In this document: positions 45,725-56,774 of the stretch, one piece after another
Numbering within the stretch: the stretch's first letter is position 1
How the letters are laid out: every line of letters starts with the position of its first letter
Source of the DNA: Craspedostauros australis
Taxonomy: Eukaryota > Bacillariophyta > Bacillariophyceae > Mastogloiales > Achnanthaceae
Assembly: GCA_026770025.1 (NCBI GenBank)
Contig: JAMXDE010000014.1
Coordinates: 1,302,001 to 1,366,000, forward strand
Direction: 5' to 3'
DNA: 64,000 nt
Notes under the pieces: model-generated
Database searches by the model: none
Seen by the model: only the letters and a program-made list of their open reading frames with translations
Told to the model about the DNA's origin: nothing
Program-made: the position numbers and the translations under genes

Positions 45725-46365
45725 GGGTGTCAGCTACGCCCACACTGTCGGACGCAGCAAACGATAATACTATGCTTGCGCGTGGGCAGGAGGACATACT
45801 TCTGCCGCTGGCTGGTGGAAGCGATGGGGACTGTATTGATATGGTAACAGCCTGCACCCGATGCATCGTTGGGCTGTTTTCCAGGATAACAACAAGCAAC
45901 AGGTGTAGCAGGAGCAAACAAGAAAGAACAGTGAAAGGAGAAAGCAAACATGAAGCAGTCATCAGGACATACGTATTGGTACATGAAGTACACGAAATGA
46001 TAGTATTGGGATTTGTATTACAAAACACGGCCATGCCAATACCGTGTCATTGCTCTCTCTCTCTCTCTCTCTCTCCACTCGTAGTTTGTAGCTTGTAGAC
46101 AATGTTGCTCTCAAATCTCGGCCTCTACTCTCCTTGAGCACGCTACAACCATCGCCGATTTCGTCCGTTGTTGCCTGTTGGCTGGAGATGGGAGGTATCT
46201 TTGACACTTCATTCTGCGACGCACGCTGGGAGCTCCTGGACAACACACAAACCCATCTCTCGCTTTCATGCCACAAAGCAGTGCTGTTGCTTCTTTGGCA
46301 CCAAACCACTTGTCACCATCGTCAACGCCAGCATCGACACCAGCATCGACATCAATTCAAATGCC
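45725..46365. other. Intergenic region
   Basis: About 640 bp upstream of PIG-C, containing a (CT)11 run at 46053-46074. No exon is recognised; the PIG-C frame is open back to 46168, but that part is not conserved-looking. Confidence 0.5.
46053..46074. repeat. (CT)11 microsatellite
   Basis: Perfect dinucleotide run upstream of the PIG-C gene. Confidence 0.9.
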
Positions 46366-47657
46366 ATGACCGTGACCGTGACCAGCGCTCAGGCTCTCAA
46401 CACGATGACATCATCATTACCACCACCACCACCACCACCACCACCACCACCAACAACAACAATAGCAACACAAAAAGCAGTAGGAACTGAAGCAGCAAAA
46501 ACAAGTGGAGCTTCCAACACTCGTGCAGCTGCATCGACTGCTCGGCAACGTCACATCGACAAGGTATCTAAACTACCGCTGCCAGGAAGGGTGGCGGTCC
46601 GTCCGTTCCTTGTTCTGGCCAAGGACTCGCTGGTGGTCGGGCAGGAGTTCTCCCTGACGTGCTACCTGCTCGCATGGCACCGTGTTTCGATCGAAGGCGA
46701 GAGCACCGGGAAAACGCGGCATGGAGGTGCCACATCGCCAACCTCTCTGCTTCTTTCGACCACGAGCCTCCTGCTGGCATTCATTTACGTGGCCACATCG
46801 ATCGCAGCCACAGAATCCATCTCGGCAAAGAGGAACAAGGCCAAGCAGCGGCTATCAGATATCATTCTGGTTGGATTGTTGCTAAGAATATTCGCGTCGC
46901 TGCTAAGGACGTTGACGGCATCGTACTCCTCCGACACAGTTCTGGCACTCTCCATATCCAGCCTCGTTCTGCACATGCTGACCTTCGACCGCGCGTTCGG
47001 CATTGGCCGCGACCGGATTGAGGAGGTGTCGGTGGACTCCAGCAACGCCATTCTTGAAACAAGGGCATTTTCATTGAATGCCGTCTTCCTTTCGTCGACC
47101 CTGTTGGCCAGTCGGATGCAACGCACCAGCTCGGCGTTCACCTTCATTTATCTCACGATCATTCTCTTCGCTTACTACCCTGAGGCTCGGTTCCATTTCG
47201 CGCAGCAGACCAGCAAATCACAGCCTTACGGTACGTATTGATATGCATCCAAGCGCATACCACGATTCACACGAGCAGGTGAGCCGCTTGAGAGCGACGT
47301 GCTGCGATGCACTCACCTCTTTCAGAGAGACAAGTAAGCAACCTGTCCACCTGTCCTTTACAACTCACCATCAACCCGCACAAATGCATCCGCCCCCGCA
47401 ACACCGCTGTCCTTTCATTTCCACTCTCATTTGCATTTATGTGCGCACCGCACATGTCATTTCGATGTTGGTGCGTAGCTCCGGCCATCGTGACTCTGCT
47501 AATCGTCATCGCCACATGCGCGTTGCTGTCAGGGAAGGAATCGGTTGCATTTCTATCCATCACGGTGACCATCTGTGCCGTTGTCCCTGCTTGGAAGTTT
47601 GTGCTCCAGCGCTACAAGAGACCAGTGAAAGGACCGTGGGATCCATTCAGACTGTAG
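46366..47657 (+). CDS. PIGC: GPI-GlcNAc transferase subunit PIG-C/GPI2
   Basis: Two exons, 46366-47230 and 47479-47657, give 347 aa (intron GTACGT...TAG, phase 1, 248 bp). The N-terminal 65 residues are low-complexity and include eleven prolines encoded by CCA/CCACC repeats. The membrane region starts near residue 75. The family core reads LALSISSLVLHMLTFDRAFG, then SLNAVFLSSTLLASRMQR. The joined C-terminus has two more hydrophobic segments (PAIVTLLIVIATCALL, then ITVTICAVVPAWKF) and ends RYKRPVKGPWDPF, as in PIG-C proteins. GPI2 is part of the ER complex that adds GlcNAc to phosphatidylinositol, the first step of GPI-anchor synthesis. Start at 46366 is the Met nearest the conserved part; an in-frame Met at 46168 would add 66 residues. 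Confidence 0.87.
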
Positions 47658-47802
47658 CGTGTTGTACCAGTACCACCGAGTAGAACATTTGCAACATTTG
47701 CAACATTTGCGATAATTGCACCCTCCAGAGTATGGATTGTATCCGTAGCGGTGCTGTGGCTTGTGATGCGCGTCCGTAGTCTGTGCCATGCCGTATCATG
47801 CT
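47658..47802. other. Short convergent spacer with 9-bp repeats
   Basis: Only 145 bp separate the stop codons of PIG-C and QPRT, so the 3' UTRs may overlap. Three copies of AACATTTGC lie at 47684-47710. Confidence 0.7.
47684..47710. repeat. AACATTTGC x3
   Basis: Three perfect 9-bp tandem units between convergent stop codons. Confidence 0.9.
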
Positions 47803-48732
47803 CTAATGGACTATTTTAAGACTGAAATCCAATGCGGGATATCCCTGTGTCAGGCTGCCCTGCGACACGACGTCCACATGCTCGCTGAGGTACCCTGCCA
47901 TAGTGTCGACGGTAATCCCGCCGCTTGCCTCAACAAGCACGTGAGGGAAGCGCTCCTTGAAGACCTTAGCATCCGCCTTCAGCTTCTCGGGCTCAAAGTT
48001 GTCCAGCATGACGATGTCCGCACCAGCCTCAGCGGCCTCGCAGGCTTCCTCCAGGGATTGGCATTCCACCTCGATCTTCTGAGAGAACCCCGACGCCTTC
48101 CTGGCCAGCTGCACCGCCTTGGTGATGGAACCGCAGGCCCAGACGTGGTTGTCCTTGAGCATGACCATCTGCGACAGATCCAGCCTGTGCGTCGCCACAC
48201 CGCCCACCAGAAGACCGTACTTCTCTACAACCCGGAAACCCGGCGTCGTCTTGCGGGTTCCGGCCACCCACCCCTTCCATTCCACTTCGTCTGCCTTGGA
48301 CTTCGCCTTGCGCGACAGCGTCGCCACACCCGAACAGCGGCTCAGCGTGTTGAGCGCGGTGCGTTCTCCGCGCAGAATCAAGTGGGCAGGTCCCGTGACG
48401 GTGGCCAGATGGAGCTTCTGACCCTCCGCGAGCTGCTGCGCCTTGCCCTCCTTGGCGACGTCGTCCTGCCATTCCACCTTGCAACCCAATCTCGTGAAGA
48501 CGGTGTCCACGAAGGGAACTCCCGCCAGCACACCGGAGGACTTCATGAGGAGCTTGGCCTGCTTCTGGGAGTCTCCCACCACCATGCCGCCAACATCGAA
48601 GGATGGCATGTCATCATGAATCCAGCCGTCGATGATCTGTCCGAGGTTCTGCGGCAGCAAGGTGGAGAACTCGGAGTGCTCTCGCGTCATGTTGGACAAT
48701 GAGTGTCCCGAGGTCTGCTTGCTTTCTGTCAT
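47803..48732 (-). CDS. QPRT: Quinolinate phosphoribosyltransferase (nicotinate-nucleotide pyrophosphorylase)
   Basis: Intronless, 309 aa. The N-terminal sandwich domain includes GQIIDGWIHDDMPSFDV and GVLAGVPFVDTVF. The barrel carries the hallmark GTRKTTPGFR at residues 158-167, preceded by ERTALNTLSRCSGVAT and followed by KYGLLVGGVATHRLDLSQMV and LKDNHV. Later come IEVECQSLEEA, ADIVMLDNF and VEASGGI. The enzyme joins quinolinate to PRPP, giving nicotinate mononucleotide, CO2 and pyrophosphate in de novo NAD synthesis. Length is normal for the family. No clear plastid or mitochondrial presequence is visible, which suggests the cytosol. A Met 14 codons in (MTREHS) is an alternative start. Confidence 0.95.
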   Translation of the reverse strand: MTESKQTSGHSLSNMTREHSEFSTLLPQNLGQIIDGWIHDDMPSFDVGGMVVGDSQKQAKLLMKSSGVLAGVPFVDTVFTRLGCKVEWQDDVAKEGKAQQLAEGQKLHLATVTGPAHLILRGERTALNTLSRCSGVATLSRKAKSKADEVEWKGWVAGTRKTTPGFRVVEKYGLLVGGVATHRLDLSQMVMLKDNHVWACGSITKAVQLARKASGFSQKIEVECQSLEEACEAAEAGADIVMLDNFEPEKLKADAKVFKERFPHVLVEASGGITVDTMAGYLSEHVDVVSQGSLTQGYPALDFSLKIVH

Positions 48733-49431
48733 GCTGTCCGGTGGTAGCTATTGGACTTGCTGTTGGGGTATGGTCGAGTACTTGTGTAGAATAATTGCGC
48801 GGTACAAGCAGAATCGTGTTCCAGAATCGTTCAATAGTTGTCAAGTATTCTATTATGAGTCCAAGCAGCTCGTCCAAGTGTGGTGTCAGATCTGTTCCTG
48901 TGGCGTTGTCAGGAATGAAATGGAAGAGGGAGATGGTTGTGGTTTGAGAACCAGCGGCGAATTCCCATCGTCATCGGCTGAGGTTCAACAAAGGAGGCAG
49001 TGTTGGGTGGTGCAATCGTGTACGTACTCGTACGGTGGACAGACAGAATAGTTTGGCAAGCAAATATTTACAGAACAGATGCGCCGCAACTACACCAATC
49101 ATGGCGCAATCAAGAGAACGATGGCGATGGTGCGATGATGACAACGACGACGGAGGAGGTTGTGTGGGTTGATGGCTCACACAAGTCTTTGAAGTTTGTG
49201 GACATGGTTTCACAGATACTGCGATACTTTTGATGAATGCCTTTAGTCGGAGACGATTTACATCAGGGTTTGGACTGGAGAGGTAGGTATGAGGCGTACT
49301 CTCATCGTATAGTCCTTATACTTGCAGGCGTGGTAGAACAGAGAGGGAGGGTAGATTCCACGAACCATAGCCCATACTCCACCAAGGAGTATATAATATC
49401 ATAGTAAGTAGTCTACTCTACCAGTACTTCT
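48733..49431. other. Intergenic region between two minus-strand genes
   Basis: About 700 bp upstream of QPRT and downstream of SBDS. Contains ACGTACTCGTACG at 49021-49033. Open frames are not protein-like. Confidence 0.5.
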
Positions 49432-50517
49432 TCACAGACCACCGAGCAAGGCATCGGAATCGCAGATCATGAATTCCTCCTCGCTGACAGTCGGACAGTT
49501 CTTCATTTTGAGCTTCTGATTGAACTTGTGCCAGTCACTTTTGAAGTGCGACCTGTACTGGGCCGCTGAACCGAAGAAACCACCACATGTGTTGCAGCTT
49601 TTGCGACCTTCATTGGTCCCACCGGACGAAGATGCTGGCTGCTTGTTGGCCTTGCCTTTGTTTTTGCTTTTGCTTTTATTCGTCTGCGCATCATCTGAAC
49701 TGATGGAGAGCCCGGCCACCTTCAAGTCATCTGCGTTACCACCTTGTGCCGTACCCCGGACCTCCAACTCCATCTCCAGATCATTGTCGCCCTGCTTCGT
49801 GACCACCTGTTGCAAGACCTCGATCCTTCCGCCGATCGGTTGCAGCTTCTCATTCATCGTGCGGTACATGCTGGGATCGACCAGGATCTTGCACTGCGAT
49901 TGCGCGTCGGAGGCCTCGATCGTGGCGGTCGTGTCCGTGTCGTCCAGGATCTTCTGCAGGGCCATCTTCTGATCGGACGGCACGAAGAGCTGCAGCTCCA
50001 TCCTGGCGCGTCGGATGGGGATGGCCCGCTGCAGAATCTTGACACTGTCGAGGCACTGGCGTTTGAGGGGTTTGGTGGGGTGTACAGAGAAGTTGGCCTG
50101 CTGCATGGCGTGCTTGAGCTGCGGGATGGTGTAGGGTCGTTCGGAGGTTGGGTGCACGCAGTTCTTGGAGACCCACTCGGCGATCTGCGCCGTCGTCTTC
50201 TCCAGCTGCTGGCTGCGCTCGCGGTCCGAGACCTGAAACTGGCCCTGCTCGAGGATGTTCTTCGCGATCTCCATCTCGTCCCTCGTTCCGAAGCACTTCT
50301 GCAGGTCCTTCGCATTGGCGAACTGCCCCTTGCTGACGTTGGCGAAGATGCGGTCCGTCTGGAGGACCTCCGACAGGTCCTTCTCCAAACCCTGACGGTA
50401 GTCAACCACCTTGTTGCGGTAGCATGCAATCTCGAACCTCTTGCCCTTCACATTCATGCGGACCACCGCGACATTCGTCAGCCGCACCTGGCCGATGGGT
50501 TGGAAGATCTTTGGCAT
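49432..50517 (-). CDS. SBDS: SBDS ribosome-maturation factor with C-terminal C2H2 zinc finger
   Basis: Intronless, 361 aa. The N-terminal FYSH domain (1-95) includes RFEIACYRNKVVDYRQGLEK, then LQTDRIFANVSKGQFA and CFGTRDEMEIAKNIL. The helical domain II contains SERPYTIPQLKHAMQQ and KRQCLDSVKILQRAIPIRRA, and domain III reads ARMELQLFVPSDQ. This is the length of human SBDS, about 250 residues. A 110-residue extension follows: a Ser/Lys linker (about 265-300), then a zinc finger C308-x2-C311-x12-H324-x5-H330 with the sequence QYRSHFKSDWHKFNQKLK. SBDS works with the GTPase EFL1 to release eIF6 from 60S subunits in the cytoplasm. Extended SBDS with a zinc finger is known from plants and some protists. 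Start at MPKIFQP is conserved in type. Confidence 0.93.
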   Translation of the reverse strand: MPKIFQPIGQVRLTNVAVVRMNVKGKRFEIACYRNKVVDYRQGLEKDLSEVLQTDRIFANVSKGQFANAKDLQKCFGTRDEMEIAKNILEQGQFQVSDRERSQQLEKTTAQIAEWVSKNCVHPTSERPYTIPQLKHAMQQANFSVHPTKPLKRQCLDSVKILQRAIPIRRARMELQLFVPSDQKMALQKILDDTDTTATIEASDAQSQCKILVDPSMYRTMNEKLQPIGGRIEVLQQVVTKQGDNDLEMELEVRGTAQGGNADDLKVAGLSISSDDAQTNKSKSKNKGKANKQPASSSGGTNEGRKSCNTCGGFFGSAAQYRSHFKSDWHKFNQKLKMKNCPTVSEEEFMICDSDALLGGL

Positions 50518-51423
50518 CCTGTCTGTGAGCTGCGAGCCGTGCTGTCAATGCTGCTCCTTCTCTCTGCTGTACTCGAATCTGTGTGGTTTTGGGACCTCGG
50601 ATGATATCCGTGGATGCAATGTTCAATTGTACGAGCTGTGTAGCTGAAGGTCTGCACTTTGTTATGAATACGATACGTTTCTGTGAGTTCACACTCTCTG
50701 CCTTGGCACCTCAGGAACAGGAGCAACAGGACCAGAATGTGGCAAGGATGATGTCTTCTTCGAACATCAGTGTTGTTGTGGAGCGTTTTCGATCGTGTTC
50801 GTTTCTTGTTTTGGTTGGTTGTGTACCACCCCCAAACGTGCATGACAGACTTGTGATCGGATGGTTCGATGATTCATGGACACGATTGGGCAAAAGGTGT
50901 TTGGGTTTGATCGATTGAATCGTATTGAGATGGCAGTTGGCGATGAATTGGTGGTCAGATTTGAAAGTGTATTAAAATTATATTCAGGCATGAATACAAT
51001 TATACTAAACGCGTGCCCATGCACTTGAGCGTCACATAACCGCAAAGAACAACACCAACCACACAACACGCGGTTCCCACGAACCATTTCCAAGCATCCG
51101 TTGTTTTGTGAACCGTGGCGTCAGATGGAAAGTCAAAACAGGAGAACAAGTTGTCGCAAGTTGTTGGTTGGTTGCGGGGCGAAGGTGAGCGATCAAGAAC
51201 GGCAGAGGGCATGGGAGTAGAGTCAAGGTGTTCAAAAGAAAGGCTTGTGGTCTGCGAACGAAGGAAAAGGAGAAGCATCCACATTCACAAACGGCAGAAC
51301 GGCTGGACGCTTGAAACAAAAGGAGCTCATCAAATCGAGAACGGAAGACAAAGACAGCATCAGTTGCGCAATCACAACGGCACTGCCCACCAAACACAAA
51401 AGAACATTGAATTGGATCCCAAG
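50518..51423. other. Divergent region between SBDS and the first tandem membrane-protein gene
   Basis: About 900 bp. The downstream frame stays open from 51115, but that part has no signal peptide-like character and is taken as leader. No exon is seen. Confidence 0.5.
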
Positions 51424-53444
51424 ATGAGGTTGTCAGTGGCATTGGGAAGTCTATTGGCTGTGGCCGTCTCCGTGACCGCAGAGAAGGTCGACGCAGCTCC
51501 AACTTCGCGGCGGACAACATTCTTTTCGTCAGGATCGAAAGGCAGCGCAAAGCATGAATTCATTCGCAAGATGGAGGAAGCCACAGATGCTTCGAGGCGC
51601 AAGCAGAAGTTCTTCGACAGCCTCCTCTCCATCGCCAAGCCCATCGAGGGGACGCGAAGGCTGGATCAGTACTACAACTACAACAACAACGATGACGCAG
51701 CAAACAACAACGGGAACAACTATGCTGCTGACGATGACCAGATGGAGCAGTATGGCATCCAGATCAGCGACTTCGCCTTGAAGTACCTTGGTTGCCAGAA
51801 CATCCACACCTTCAGCGATGATTTGGCACAGGATGGTGACACGGACACGGTCCTGGGAATGGACCGTTTTGTGACGTTCCGTCTGTGCCCACGGGAAACG
51901 TGCTCAAGTTACTACGAGTACGGATGCAATGCTGGATTCGGCGACTACATGATCTCCATGGAAGAGTATCTCGAGGCGATGTCAACGTACTACTTCGCTG
52001 AATACGCAACCTACTGCGAGACTTGCTACTACTGCAGCAAGCAGCAGAATTACTACCAAACTGACGACGGCAATGGTGATGATGCCAACGCCAACAACGA
52101 CGATGCCAACGCAGCCAACGCAGCCAACGGAGACGACAACGCCCAAAACGACGACGGCAATGGCAACGACGATGCCAATGGCAATGGGAACAACCGCCTG
52201 CGTCGCCTGCAATACTACAACAATGACGACGATGCCAACAATGACGACGATGCCAACGCCGCAAACGGCGACGATGCCGTCAACTACAATTACGACGAGT
52301 ACTACCAACAGCAAGACGACCAGGCGGATCAGGTTGCGGACGACGAGGATTGCAACTACGGCGATGCCTGCAGCATGTGGAAGACAGCGTGCAAGGACTA
52401 CTCGCCTAATGCCCAGGACTTCGTCGACTTCTTCCAGTGCGCGGAATTCAACATGGGCAACCAGGTCGGTTACATGGGCCCGCATTGCCGTGCTGATGGC
52501 CACACCATCGGTATTGCCATTTACAGCGATGAGAATTGCGACGAATACCTGGACAGCATCAACACCATCAGCCAGTACACCGGATTGGACCTGGACGATG
52601 GCTACATGAAGGCGTACTACACCGATAGTTGCATCTCGTGCCTGGCCGAGGACGGGTTCAGCCTGGAGCAGCAAGATGATGACAGCGTCATTTCTGGGAT
52701 CTGTGGAGAGTTGTACGACGAGAGTGCCAAGTGCAACCGTTACATGGGCAACGAAGCCGAAGGATCCTACCAGGTAAGTGCAAACGGTTGCAGCAGCTTT
52801 CGCGTTGCGTTCCACCTTTTTCCTGCATGCATCCCTTTTCTCAAAACATGATGCTGTACTCTATGCCAATCTGACCGCTCCTCTCCTCCCTCTGCTTTCC
52901 CTCACTTTTCTGTGATCTACGTGGCGTGCTTACGGTGCCGTGGACGCGATATATGTACGCCTTCAACAATGCGTCGCAATGCCATCATTCCACTTGTGTA
53001 CCAAAATGCTTGCTTGATGTGTGTGTGCGTGTGTGTGGCATGGGACATGCACAGTCGTACGCGCAAGAGGATCAGGAAGATGCCATCTGTGACTTCATCG
53101 AAAGTCTGATGACGAAGAGCTACAACGAGAAGGGCGAGATCGTGATCGATCCAGAGAGCTGGCTGTCCTACTTCCCAACTCCATCCACCGTGTCCGAAAT
53201 GACCCAAGTCCAGAAGTTGGCCCTGGCTGGCTCCATCCTCCTGGTTGCCTTCCTTGTCCTGTACTCCTGCTACCTGCACCGCTCAATATCACAGCGCAAG
53301 ATCATTTGGAACCCTCGCATGGCCGGTGCCTCCAACGCAGGCAAGGGCATGGGCCACCTGGCCTCCACACGCATGTCAAGAATGCAATCAGGCATTCTGC
53401 AGAACCGCTCCCTCAGCACCGAATCTCGCGGAATGATGACCTAG
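51424..53444 (+). CDS. N/D/Y-rich type I membrane protein, silicanin-like layout (copy A)
   Basis: Two exons, 51424-52773 and 53055-53444, give 579 aa (intron GTAAGT...CAG, phase 0). The order is: signal peptide (1-19, MRLSVALGSLLAVAVSVTA); basic pro-region; R-R-L at 78-80 followed by Asp and a Tyr/Asn/Asp-rich stretch; a Cys-containing region (FALKYLGCQN, FRLCPRETCSSYYEYGCN, YCETCYYC); a long Asn/Asp/Ala block with a second R-R-L at 260-262; and a second Cys region (GPHCRADGHTIGIAIYSDEN, CISC). One membrane span lies at about 504-524, followed by a 55-residue basic Ser-rich tail. This layout recalls the published silicanins and silicalemma-associated proteins of diatoms: RXL, N-rich region, Cys-rich region, single span, short tail. 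I cannot confirm homology by sequence. The start at 51424 is the Met that opens the signal peptide. Confidence 0.8.
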
Positions 53445-54517
53445 AGAGAGCGAGAGACACGGAGGCACAGGCACTCCACGAGTACAGAGAAAGACAGACG
53501 CAACGGAGCGAGAGCATCTTCCTCAGCTTTCATGATTGACGCGACTGTGCAAGATGGATGTACCTTCGGTTGTCACCCAATCATGAAATCATGCACAACA
53601 CGACACATCAGCGCAACAGCACAGCGACAGCAGAGCTACATACAGCACGAAGAAGATTGGATCTGTCATTCCACATTGGACACCACATCATCAGCATGTA
53701 AAACTAGAGAGCGAGACAAACCAAGTAAAAGTACAAATAGGACGACCATCACATGAAGTAGCAGGAAGCTGTATGATTGCCAAGTCGAGTCGCACACCAT
53801 TGCGCATCTGACTCTCATCCATCCATCTTGCTGTCTCAATAGAACACGAGTATAACGGGCGCTCGCCAGTTAATCTCAGTTTTTTACCAGTACCAACCGG
53901 GTGCGGAAGCGGGGATGTCATTGAGATTCGTGGAACACTCAATGTTCCTGCGTGGCCGAGGGCATCAGTGTTGTCAGTTGGCAAAGAAACAGGCGCAATT
54001 TTGGATGGAAGTTCCCAGACATGCCATGCCAGAGCATCATCGTCCATTGAGCGAGAAATAACGTCCAGTTTAACCGTAATTCGTTATTGGGAGAGTTTAT
54101 ATTATCATTCGGACATGAATATGAAAATAAACATTTTTGACCGTTGATGGCTCAACCGAACCTAAAAGATACTGTGGGTGATTACATGTGCGACACCGCG
54201 AGAGTGGTAAATCGTCGCCGCCATCGTCGTTTTCGTCATCACTTGTTGTTGGTGTTCCTCCTGTTGGAAGTTGTGTCGAGCAGATACGGGCAGATACCAG
54301 TGGAGTAGCGGCAGAGCACCAAGCTGACTGTCTCCTCCCTCATCCACCAAACTGCACCATCCAACCGTACCATCACAACAACAATTGCAAACGAATTCAC
54401 TCCATTGTGAGAAAGTTGGAGATTGCATTCAGAAATCCAATCATCGACACCCACCAACACAAACACCACCCATTGCTTCACTTGACTTGAATTGACTTGA
54501 CTTGCATTGCTCTGAAG
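53445..54517. other. Spacer between tandem paralogues
   Basis: About 1.07 kb with no recognisable exon. It is AT-rich near 54060-54150 and has ACTTGA/TTGACTTGA repeats immediately before the second start codon (54478-54505). Confidence 0.5.
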
Positions 54518-56774
54518 ATGAAGTTCGTGGTTGGCTTGCTTGCCGTGCTCGGCGGAGCCCTTGCGGCTGAGGCCAGCAGCACACGTCCTGGTGTGCACAG
54601 CGCGTTCGAGCAGCGTCGCCTCCAGCAGCAGTTCATGGCAGCCATGAACGGCGGTGCCCCAGACTCGAAGAAGGCGGCCGCGAGCAACGGCAAAAGCAAG
54701 AGCGCCAGCAGCAGACAGGTGCGATTGAACAAGCGCATCCTAAGCAAGGCCCGCCGTTTGGACCAGGGAAACGGCGAGGACTACCAGGAGTACGGCCAGT
54801 ACAACTACGACAACGCGGACAACGTCAACGGCGGGGATGACGACTACAACAACGGAAACTGGTACAACGAGTACTACGACAACGAGAATGGCCTCATCAA
54901 CCTGGCCAACTACGCATTCAAGTACACCGGCTGCTCCTCCATCCAGGAGTACGATGAGGAGGCGGCACGCGAAGGCAACGACAACGGAGGCAGTGCCATC
55001 GTCACCAACAGCTACGCCGTCTTCAGCCTCTGCCCCGTGGACAGCTGCAGCTCCTACACGGTCATCGGCTGCGGCCAGAACTACGGGCAGTACCTCGTGC
55101 AGATGGGAGACTACCTCGAGGCCATCAGCGAGTACTACGAGGAGCGCTACAATGAGTACTGCGAGTACTGCGAGACGTGCTCCGAGAGCAACCAGGCCAA
55201 CGGCTTGGCCGCCCTCGAGGAGTGCTTCGAGGAGAAGTACCAGCAGCAGATCGAGGACATGCAGGCGAACGGCGACTACAACTACTACAACTACGCAGGC
55301 AACATGGCCGCCAACAACTATTACAACGGAAACGGCAACTACAACGGCAACCGCGTGCGACGCAACCGACACTTGGACCAGAACAACAACGGAAACGATG
55401 ACGCCGCCGCCGGGAACGATTACAACTACAACAGCTACAACAACAACTACGACCAGAATGCCATCCAGATGGCGCAGGCCGCGTACGGTTACTACGACGA
55501 GAATGGCGGATGGGTCGAGGGAGACCAGGATGCCTTCGAGGAACTTCAGGAGGAGTACGCCTACATGGGACCAGGTGTTATCGGAGCCGACGGCCAATGG
55601 TACCCCGCTGACTCCGACGACGAGTGCGTCCAGGCCTACTTTGAGGACTACGGCTGCGACGAAGACAAGGCCGCCATCTGCGACGAGTACAGCAACTACT
55701 GCTACTACGAGGAAGAAGACGAGGGCGACGACGCCAACAACAACAACAACGGCAACGACTTCGAGATCAACTACGACGAATGCATGAAGTATGAGAACCA
55801 GTACGGACGCATCTTCTACTTCGCTCCACACTGCGGATCGGATCACTTCACCATCACTCTCGGTGTCTTTGCCGATGAGAACTGCGGCACCTACATGGGC
55901 GAGGAGTACTCCATCGGACAGATCCTCGGCCGTGACGATGACTTCGACAGCATGTTCCTCTTCCCCAAAGAATGCATCTACTGCAACGGACAGGTACGTG
56001 ATAACGAGTGCATCAACGCAAAGCGTTGAGAAGTGGTACTGTGCAACGACGCATGCGTGCATCCATGTGTGCCATGCGTGTGTACCTTATATCATGCTTG
56101 CGGCGCCTGTTCGAAGGTTACTCATTGTAGTTGCCTTCCCATTGGACGTGTACTCATGTCAAAATCGCCCCCATTGTATGCGACTTCGTCACTAACATGT
56201 CTGTCCGTATGTTATCTTTCCACTGACACCTTGGCACGCTTGACATCCACAGGACAAGCTCGAGGGATACAATCAGGACTACAACGAGGACAATGACGAA
56301 GAGGAGCAGGCCGACGAGGAAGACGGCGCCGTGGAGATGTGCCAGAGACTGTATGAGGAAGCCGGAACCTGCAACGTCAACCTCAACGCGTGGCAGAACA
56401 TGTACAAGACGTCCTCGCAGATCACCCAGGAGGAGAACTCGTGCAACTTCATCGCAGAGATCCGTTCCGGCAAGTACGAGGAAGGTGGCGACATCACAAT
56501 CTCCAGCCCAAGCTTCGACCTCTCCAACTGGCGCGACCTCGACGAGTACAAGAAGTTCGGCATCCCGCTCGTAGAGCTTGCGGCTTTGGTCGGAAGTATC
56601 CTGCTGGTCCTCGTCCTCTCCATCATTCTCTGCCTCACCCAGCGCGAGCTCAACGCCCTCGACACACCATGGAGGCCGAAGATAGGACACGACCTCATCA
56701 ACGTCAGCCGACAGAACTCTGGTATCGGTCTTGCCCGATCCCGCAGTGCCCCAGGCAACACACCATTGATCTAG
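54518..56774 (+). CDS. N/D/Y-rich type I membrane protein, silicanin-like layout (copy B)
   Basis: Two exons, 54518-55993 and 56253-56774, give 665 aa (intron GTACGT...CAG, phase 0). It is a paralogue of the gene at 51424. It has a signal peptide (1-17), R-R-L at 33-35 and again at 79-81 followed by Asp, and an R-H-L-D site at 284-287. The first Cys region matches copy A (YAFKYTGCSS, FSLCPVDSCSSYTVIGCG, YCEYCETC). The Tyr/Asn/Asp block is longer. The second Cys region (APHCGSDHFTITLGVFADEN, CIYC) also matches. An extra acidic segment with CQRLYEEAGTC comes before the span (about 597-619), and the tail is about 45 residues, Ser/Arg-rich. The intron lies in the same place as in copy A, just after the CIxC segment and a Gln codon. 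Function unknown; a role in wall or silica formation is inferred. Confidence 0.8.

Noticed and set aside
51115..51423. Upstream extension of copy A by about 100 residues
   Set aside because: It would bury the signal peptide inside the protein; the Met at 51424 fits a secreted protein.
54740..56062. Minus-strand 440-codon Val-rich frame opposite the tandem gene copy B
   Set aside because: Antisense of Asn/Asp/Tyr codons gives Val/Leu/Ile; the plus-strand protein has a signal peptide, paralogue and intron, so this is a shadow.
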